From the NCBI GenBank assembly GCA_004151065.3, contig NWUY0300018587.1:9288-23211 (forward strand): a stretch of DNA of 13,924 nt, written 5' to 3'. This DNA is from Larix sibirica (lineage: Eukaryota; Streptophyta; Pinopsida; Pinales; Pinaceae). The notes under the pieces were generated by a model, which saw nothing but the letters and a program-made list of their open reading frames with translations, searched no databases and was not told the origin of the DNA. Below are positions 9,332-13,924 of this stretch, in pieces; position 1 is the first letter of the stretch, and every line of letters starts with the position of its first letter. The position numbers and the translations under genes are program-made.

Positions 9332-10283
9332 TCTGAACGGGACATTGTCATATTCTAGAGGTTGGACCCACTCCTTGTCTTCCCAGTAAAGGTTGATAGT
9401 TTCCGAGATTTCACAATAAAGGTTCATATAGACACAGATCCAGGCAAAAGAAGTATATCATTTTTGTTTGGTTTGTTCCGCAACTTTCACAAATTCTCCA
9501 AGAGTATTTCCTATGTCTCTCAAAATTTATGGTTTCCAGTATTCATAGGGGAGAGAGTTAAGCCGAATCCATACTAGTGCAATACTCATATCCTCTTTTT
9601 CTGGGTTAAATCTTTCCTACCAGGTAATTAGGTATAACACGACTGAGAAGAAGAAGTATGGGCCTCCTTCCAACATCTGATGTCTATATTCTTGATTGAA
9701 GAAGATGATTGTGAAAAAACCTGTAGATCCAAGGTGAAAATCATAGTGTCCTTTAGGGTTCCAGGTTGTTTTGATCCATCTCAGTAGATCCTTCTCTTTG
9801 GGATAGATCCTAATAAACTTACCAATTAGGGCCTTCTCCTTCCAAAGTCCTACTCATTCTCGTAATTTATCTGATCTGATCTGGAGAGAAAGAATCTCTG
9901 CAGATCTGGGTATGCATCCCACATGCCTGCGATTGGGACCATAAGCGGATTTGGATCCAAATCCTTCCCCCTCCCCTTCCCTGCGGTCAATTGAGTTCAA
10001 TTTTGCAGATCCATTATTTTGATCAAGATGTTCTTATTGAGTGGTGGGGGAGGATCCCCCTCCATGCAGTCCCATGGCCACAAACTGCAACCCCACATGG
10101 AGGGAAAACCCTTGTGTGTAGATGCTTCTGATCCAAAAGGACCCTTGGGTACAACGCCTTGGAGAACGACAACTGCCCTGACGCAGCACTGACAGGATGC
10201 GATCTCCCTTGATTGCGAGCCATCTTAATCAATTTTTTTATGATGAAAAACAAAAATTATGTTTTTCCTAAATGTACTCAAGC

Positions 10284-10291
10284 TTACCATT
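10284..10291. repeat. Candidate target-site duplication, LINE 5' side
   Basis: This is the second copy of TTACCATT, matching 2999-3006. If real, it leaves a 5' leader of about 60 bases (10283-10224) before the ORF1 ATG. That is short for a plant LINE and might mean slight 5' truncation. Confidence 0.3.
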
Positions 10292-10646
10292 TCTCCAATT
10301 CTCTAGATAAAATGTTCCAAACATCTCCTTGAAAATAAATTCTACCTTGGAGAAGAACAATATGAATAAATTTACTTATGTTCAATCACTCCTGCAATAC
10401 TCTAGTATTCAAGTTGCAATACCATATAATAATGTCTTGCAAAGAAACGCAAGGTGAAATCACTAAATGGTCAAATGAATGGAATAAGGACCAAGTGTGA
10501 TGACTTTAACTCTCTAGAGGATAGTAATTACTAGTTTTATACAAGTTATTGTATGCAAAACCTAGAAATCAAGTTAGGCAAGTGACAAAGTCACTTCATG
10601 AAGAAGCTGAAAAAAGAACAAGGAAATCATTGTGTACCATTAATGT
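10292..10646. other. Spacer between LINE and LTR, nothing recognisable
   Basis: AT-rich sequence with no ORF of note, no terminal-repeat pattern and no RNA gene that I can see. It is probably the old DNA into which the LINE and the LTR element inserted. Confidence 0.55.
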
Positions 10647-11263
10647 TGTAGTGCCCCAACTTCCAAATTAATTATAATTATAGGTACATAATGATATAGA
10701 TATATAATAGGAAAATAAAGTAATAATTAGGTGCATACCTTATGTTAAAAATAGAATTTATTAAGCTAAGTGGGATTAGTGCATGGACGACAAGTGTCAA
10801 CCATGCAAATGAAATTTATTTTAATGATATGGAAAATGGGATTTTAAGGGGAGAGGGAGGACTTCATGAGTGGTTCTTATCTACTGATTCACAAAGTGGT
10901 TTTGGGGAGCTATAGGGTTGCATGGCAATAGTGTAATAGCTAATTATGTTGTTAATATTACTTGTTGGTGGTGAATAAGTGTGGGAGAGGAAAGTGGTAT
11001 GGCATATTTTTACTGACTGAGGGATTGGGAGCTCTTGGTCCTAGACTGAGGTGTAGGTTGGGTGGAGATTTGTCCCCCCCACATTGTTTCCCATTGATTT
11101 TTTTGATACTATAGTTGGATGCAAAGCCACTATTCCAATACAAGTAAGTTTCCTAAATTTCTCTACATTATAGGTATGCCTTAATCCCTTAGTTACTTAC
11201 GTGCTTTAATTACTAGTTACTTATTATCTAGAAAATAAAGGTTAATTTGATATGGACACTACA
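10647..11263 (+). mobile_element. LTR of an LTR retrotransposon (5' LTR by position of primer site)
   Basis: The segment starts TGTAGTG (10647-10653) and ends CACTACA (11257-11263), perfect 7-base inverted repeats of the TG...CA type that bounds LTRs; the length is 617 bp. Two bases after its end lies a primer-binding site, so this is the 5' LTR of an element reading rightwards. Poly(A)-signal-like AATAAA occurs at 10714-10719 and 11234-11239; the second lies close to the 3' end, where R/U5 would be expected. The five bases before the LTR (AATGT, 10642-10646) do not recur immediately after it, which argues against a solo LTR. I cannot find the partner LTR in the window. Superfamily is not shown, though the primer site and neighbours fit Ty3/gypsy or copia. 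Confidence 0.78.
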
Positions 11264-11265
11264 TT

Positions 11266-11276
11266 TGGTATTAGAG
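11266..11276 (+). other. Primer-binding site for initiator methionine tRNA
   Basis: TGGTATTAGAG lies two bases after the LTR end. The plant consensus complementary to the 3' end of initiator tRNA-Met is TGGTATCAGAGC, so there is one C-to-T difference over the first eleven positions. Its place right after the CA end of the LTR is what makes the call convincing. Confidence 0.78.
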
Positions 11277-11752
11277 ATTAGGTTTGAACCCTAGAGCCTC
11301 TAGACCCACCTACTAAGCCAATTCTTATGGACTTGGAGACTTGATCCTCTTTCTTCATGTGTCCACACCGCGTCATAGAATGCAATGAAAGATGGTGGAA
11401 TCTTTTTTGGTGGAAATTTTTTGTTAAGAGAGTTTAATAGAAGTAAGGATTTCCTTGAGGCTCTTGGAAAATATGTTGCTGCTATTATTTCTCTGTAACC
11501 TAACCGTCAAATGATAAAACCATGCCCCCCTTATAGCCATTACTTCCTATTGATTTTTTGTTGGCGAGCCACATTGTATGCAAATTCTAGTCTTTAAAAT
11601 GCCCTTGGTGTTGTAAATCACTGTAGGTTTTTCCGAAAATTTGGTTCATAGAGGGGCTCTGTAAATGGAGATTGGCTTTGTCATGAAAACCAACAAATGC
11701 CAAGAGATTAGATCATTTCAAAATGTATCCCAAGTAGTTCCTTTCCTCTCTA
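11277..11752 (+). other. Leader-like region after the primer site, no gag recognised
   Basis: Between the primer site and the SAC3-like frame there are about 476 bases with no long ORF. The first part (AGGTTTGAACCCTAGAGCC) could be ordinary retrotransposon leader. A segment just before 11753 reads FQNVSQVVPFLSNGSKTTT in a different frame; this might be upstream SAC3-derived sequence or chance. No gag motif is visible. Confidence 0.5.
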
Positions 11753-12600
11753 ATGGATCAAAAACCACAACCTCAGACCCTACCTAAGAAGGAAGTTGAC
11801 AACACCATGGATATTGAAGATGCCAAGCCTATTATCGATGTCTGTTATGCGATGTTCCTAGAATCTGAATGTGAATAACGAGAGTGGAAATGTGACCTTG
11901 ATAATTTTTAGCATTTGGAGAGAGACATAAACCTAACAAACAAATCTCTTACTATGAGAAAGTACAATAGAACAATAGAGAGAGATGCAACATTGATAAG
12001 GTCGCAACCCATGTCAAAAAATACACTAGACCATCTTCTTGTTCTCTTAAACTATTCCTATGATGAGGATTTTTTAGGCATGCATATTTTTTTGTGGGGC
12101 CAAATGAGGTCCATATGTATGGACCTTCGAATACATCACATATTTAATCGGAAATCCATAACAATGCATGGAAAAATGATTAGATTGCACATCATATCTA
12201 TGCATGAGTTATGTGAATATACAATGGGGGAGGGCTTATCGAAAGGCTTTGATGCACACATAAATATAGAACAAATGAACAAGACATATGTATAGTTATT
12301 TCAAATGTATGATGACCATAGAAAGCATGGATGTTGTGTTCCCAATGAGCCATAATTCATAGGCTACTATGCATCATTTGCATAAGCTCAACTTCAATGT
12401 CATATAAAGTTTCATGTTATATCTAGTCATTGCATTCATGCCCCAATTTGTGATGCTAAAAGGAATGGATTTTAGTAGTCCTTGCATCATGATATTATTC
12501 AAGTATATTGGTTTTTTTATATGGGTTGACTTATCAGAGTCATATGCTATCTTGGTATTATATTTTCTCCTTCAATTATTTTCCACAACTTGGTAGATTA
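11753..12600 (+). pseudogene. SAC3/GANP-domain (SAC3B-like) gene fragment, degraded
   Basis: One frame from the ATG at 11753 reads DVCYAMFLESECE, CDLDNF, HLERDINLTNKSL, KYNRTIERDATLIR, LDHLLVLLNYSYDEDFLG, FLWGQMRSICMDLRIHHIFN, MIRLHIISMHELCEYTMGEG, FDAHINIEQMNKT, LFQMYDDHRKHG and GYYA. This follows the SAC3/GANP domain of plant SAC3 family proteins (SAC3B type) block by block. Those proteins are scaffolds of the TREX-2 mRNA-export complex at the nuclear pore. In-frame stops lie at 11876-11878, 11909-11911, 12293-12295, 12353-12355 and 12383-12385. After about 12385 similarity weakens and changes frame; 12414-12596 may continue it. No intron interrupts the clear 630-base stretch, so a retrocopy is possible. 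It starts about 480 bases inside an LTR/primer-site unit on the same strand, which raises gene capture by the retrotransposon. The conserved Cys-Pro-Asp-Met-Cys block near the start is damaged (CYAMF). Confidence 0.87.
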
Positions 12601-13430
12601 TTCTAGCTACTTAAACAATCTACATGATAACGCCTTTTGGAGTCATTGGTCCCTCACAAAATCTCAGAACTACTATATTTCAAGAATATATTTCCTATCT
12701 TTAAATAATTCATGAGCTACTAACCATGCAATGTTTTTATAATGGTTTATTGTGAGTGTAAGTTTGTAACGATTTTTATGCCATCCTAGTGTCCTGTACA
12801 ATTTGATCATAAGATATTGAGTATATTTCTTGATGCTAATGATGATTCTTATTAGTTGCTGGGATGCTCGGACAATACTCAAGAGTTTAAAGTTTTTTTT
12901 GAAACAAATATAAATTATGAAAAATACATGTTGGAGCCTTCTCAAAATTCAAGATCAAGAGGAAGAGAACCCCATGTTAACGGGAAGCGGAAATATCAAT
13001 TTAATTATGATCCAACTTTCTATTCTTTGTGTATGTTTAATGTCTACCACATGTTTATTTTATGTGTGTTTCTTTTCTGTAGTTTTTTTCTGCTTTTTGC
13101 ACGTCTACCATTTATTTATTGGTATGGTCTAGAGAGTAAACACATATATAATGAGTTCACTAATAAATACATATATGCTTGGATATATATGTGTCAATTT
13201 TGTTATAATTTCTTCTTTATGTTAGTTGCGGGGTGCTTTCTTTATCTTATTATAGGATATTCTTCTATGGGCCATATTTAAAACAATGGCACACCTTCTT
13301 ACCTTTCACAATCACTTAGGAAGTACAATTATCTTGGGATTTGTGGTTTAGAATAGACATAACTATATTGTTCTTTATCACATGAAGCTATAAATATTGT
13401 GCACCATAGCTTGTAGGAAAATTGTTTGAT
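12601..13430. other. No gene recognised
   Basis: The region is AT-rich with several overlapping short ORFs on both strands (for example 12856-13281 plus and 12945-12673 minus). The plus ORFs are dominated by Phe, Tyr, Leu and Ile from T-rich DNA, so their apparent membrane segments are not evidence of a protein. It may include the decayed end of the SAC3-like copy or the internal part of the LTR element, but I cannot show either. Confidence 0.5.
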
Positions 13431-13490
13431 AGTTTTTTTCTTTGTATTTAACGGTAACTCATTTTTTTTCTTTGTATTTAATGGTTTAAC
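13431..13490. repeat. Tandem duplication, 30-base period, two copies
   Basis: Copies at 13431-13460 and 13461-13490 share TTTTTTTCTTTGTATTTAA followed by (C/T)GGT. The first 25 positions differ at only two sites, while the last five diverge. It is AT-rich and probably arose by slippage. It lies just left of a second, unrelated duplication. Confidence 0.8.
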
Positions 13491-13503
13491 CAAAATGGAT
13501 GAT

Positions 13504-13554
13504 ATGTCTCCTCTACCATTCATGAATATAATGTCTCCTCTACCATTCATGAAT
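13504..13554. repeat. Tandem duplication, 27-base period, inside gag remnant
   Basis: The 24 bases at 13504-13527 are repeated exactly at 13531-13554, with ATA between them. Because the period is a multiple of three, the minus-strand gag frame is kept and the peptide IHEW followed by a stop and RRH appears twice. The perfect identity suggests this duplication is younger than most of the decay around it. Confidence 0.9.
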
Positions 13555-13917
13555 GTGGTCAGAGATATGGGTAGATTTATCCTGATGAAAATATGTTAAT
13601 AGCTCGGTTCCAGTTTCATAACAGACTGGGATTTAAAAGTGGTTGATAAATGTCATTGCAACTGCATTAAAAGTTTGAAAAGGTGCTTATGGTAACTCAA
13701 TGTACCACTTCGGCACTGCACCAGTTAAATTCCTTTGTAAAAGAAGCAATCAAATAGAATCATCCATGAAGGAATTGGATGAAAACCATGGATGAAAAGT
13801 CACCACATGGTTAGTTGGGTGTTCCTTGGGCTTACCTTCAAACTTTGGGATGTCTGAAGGGATTTTTTTGGGTAGGGGTGGTCTTCTCGGGTCATGTAAC
13901 ACTGGATCATTGGTCAA
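13504..13917 (-). pseudogene. Ty3/gypsy gag (retrotransposon gag domain) fragment, broken
   Basis: A single minus-strand frame reads IPKFEGKPKEHPTNHVVTFH, FSSNSFMDDSI, QRNLTGAVPKWYIELP, FQTFNAVAMTFINHF, YETGTELLTYFHQDKS and HISDHIHEW. This is the retrotransposon gag domain of plant Ty3/gypsy elements, which forms the virus-like particle around the element RNA. In-frame stops are at 13752-13750, 13689-13687, 13635-13633, 13542-13540 and 13515-13513. No frameshift is needed over the 138 codons. It is on the strand opposite to the LTR at 10647, so it belongs to another insertion. Sequence left of about 13504 no longer matches gag. The N-terminal side runs towards and probably beyond the window edge. 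Confidence 0.9.
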
Positions 13918-13924
13918 CTTTGAA

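Larger units (their letters stand above)
8663..10223 (-). pseudogene. LINE ORF1: DUF4283-like, CCHC-knuckle RNA-binding protein, broken
   Basis: ORF1 of plant L1 elements binds the element RNA in the RNP. I chose the ATG at 10223 (MARNQGRSHP) because it sits in a good plant start context (AAG before, G after) and nothing coding lies upstream. The N-terminus is in one frame. A shift before about 9850 moves to the frame used for the rest. The core then reads ALIGKFIRIYP, WIKTTWNPKGHYDF, GFFTIIFFN, ALVWIRLNSLPYEYW and LRDIGNTLG, the layout of the DUF4283 domain of plant retroelements. A CCHC-type knuckle remnant follows at 9331-9290, then an acidic segment (about 9120-8930) and a basic tail (RRGRKMNKQR). 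In-frame stops lie at 9619-9617, 9529-9527, 9460-9458, 9178-9176 and 8893-8891. The final TGA at 8665-8663 overlaps the ORF2 start. An intact version would be about 520 residues. Confidence 0.88.
3007..10283 (-). mobile_element. L1-like LINE retrotransposon, near full length, inactive
   Basis: Reading the minus strand gives the order expected of a plant L1-clade element: ORF1 with a nucleic-acid-binding core and CCHC knuckle, ORF2 with AP-type endonuclease, reverse transcriptase, zf-RVT and RNase H, a 3' UTR, and an A-rich end (seven A at 3014-3008). L1 elements copy themselves by target-primed reverse transcription, in which ORF2 nicks the genome and copies its RNA in place. At about 7.3 kb the length fits a full-length copy with extra 3' sequence. 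The 8-bp string TTACCATT occurs at 2999-3006, next to the A-rich end, and again at 10284-10291. If these are target-site duplications, they set the element at 3007-10283. Eight bases is short, so the 5' boundary is soft. At least twenty in-frame stops and several frameshifts make it dead. Identity as a LINE is certain in my view; the exact ends are not. Confidence 0.93.

Noticed and set aside
10647-11263. Solo LTR
   Set aside because: A primer-binding site follows at once and the five bases before the LTR do not recur immediately after it.
11753-12385. Reading the stops as sense codons (stop codons reassigned to Glu, as in some ciliates)
   Set aside because: The LINE stops stand at Trp, Arg and Gln positions, the repeats are of plant type, and frameshifts are present; simple decay explains the data.
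12673-12945. Minus-strand ORF of 90 residues
   Set aside because: Looks loosely protein-like but matches nothing I recognise, and overlaps equally weak ORFs on the other strand.
12856-13281. Plus-strand ORF of 141 residues with apparent membrane segments
   Set aside because: The hydrophobic runs come from T-rich DNA; no family signal, no start context and overlapping ORFs in other frames.
10647-13917. One element joining the LTR at 10647 with the gag at 13504-13917
   Set aside because: The LTR and primer site read rightwards while gag is on the minus strand, so they cannot be parts of one normal element.
1-13924. CRISPR array, operon, tRNA or rRNA gene
   Set aside because: No regularly spaced repeats, no clover-leaf sequence and no rRNA motif seen on either strand; the content is eukaryotic repeat DNA.

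Overview
The window looks like nuclear intergenic DNA from a seed plant. A large-genome plant such as a gymnosperm is my guess, with low confidence. The evidence is the mix of plant-type repeats: an L1-clade LINE with a DUF4283-like ORF1, Ty3/gypsy gag and protease pieces of plant type, an LTR followed by an initiator-Met tRNA primer site, and a degraded copy of the plant-type SAC3/GANP gene. I see no intact gene anywhere. Every recognisable reading frame carries in-frame stops or frameshifts. One base is ambiguous (n at 141).

Layout, left to right. Positions 312-535 (+) hold a decayed Ty3/gypsy protease-to-RT linker. Positions 536-2998 are AT-rich with no gene I can support. Positions 3007-10283 (-) hold one long, nearly full-length but dead L1-like LINE. 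Read on the minus strand it has a short 5' leader, ORF1 (10223-8663; DUF4283-like core, damaged CCHC knuckle, acidic/basic tail), an ATGA overlap into ORF2 (from 8666; endonuclease, reverse transcriptase, zf-RVT, RNase H), about 0.9 kb of further coding-like sequence after RNase H that includes a possible third ORF (3935-3502), a 3' UTR, and an A-rich 3' end at 3008-3014. Positions 10292-10646 show nothing recognisable.

Positions 10647-11263 (+) form a 617-bp LTR with perfect 7-bp terminal inverted repeats, followed by a primer-binding site at 11266-11276. What follows is not gag. Starting at or before 11753 and on the same strand there is a degraded copy of the SAC3/GANP domain, a TREX-2 mRNA-export component, clear to about 12382 and perhaps continuing to 12600. 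Positions 12600-13430 show nothing secure. Two unrelated short tandem duplications lie at 13431-13490 and 13504-13554. The second is inside a decayed Ty3/gypsy gag on the minus strand (13504-13917), which runs towards or off the right edge.

Nothing here works together as a live pathway; these are layers of independent insertions. The points most worth a second look are the host-gene fragment lying just inside an LTR/primer-site unit, the possible third ORF of the LINE, the ATGA coupling of ORF1 and ORF2, and the differing patterns of nonsense mutation between the elements.
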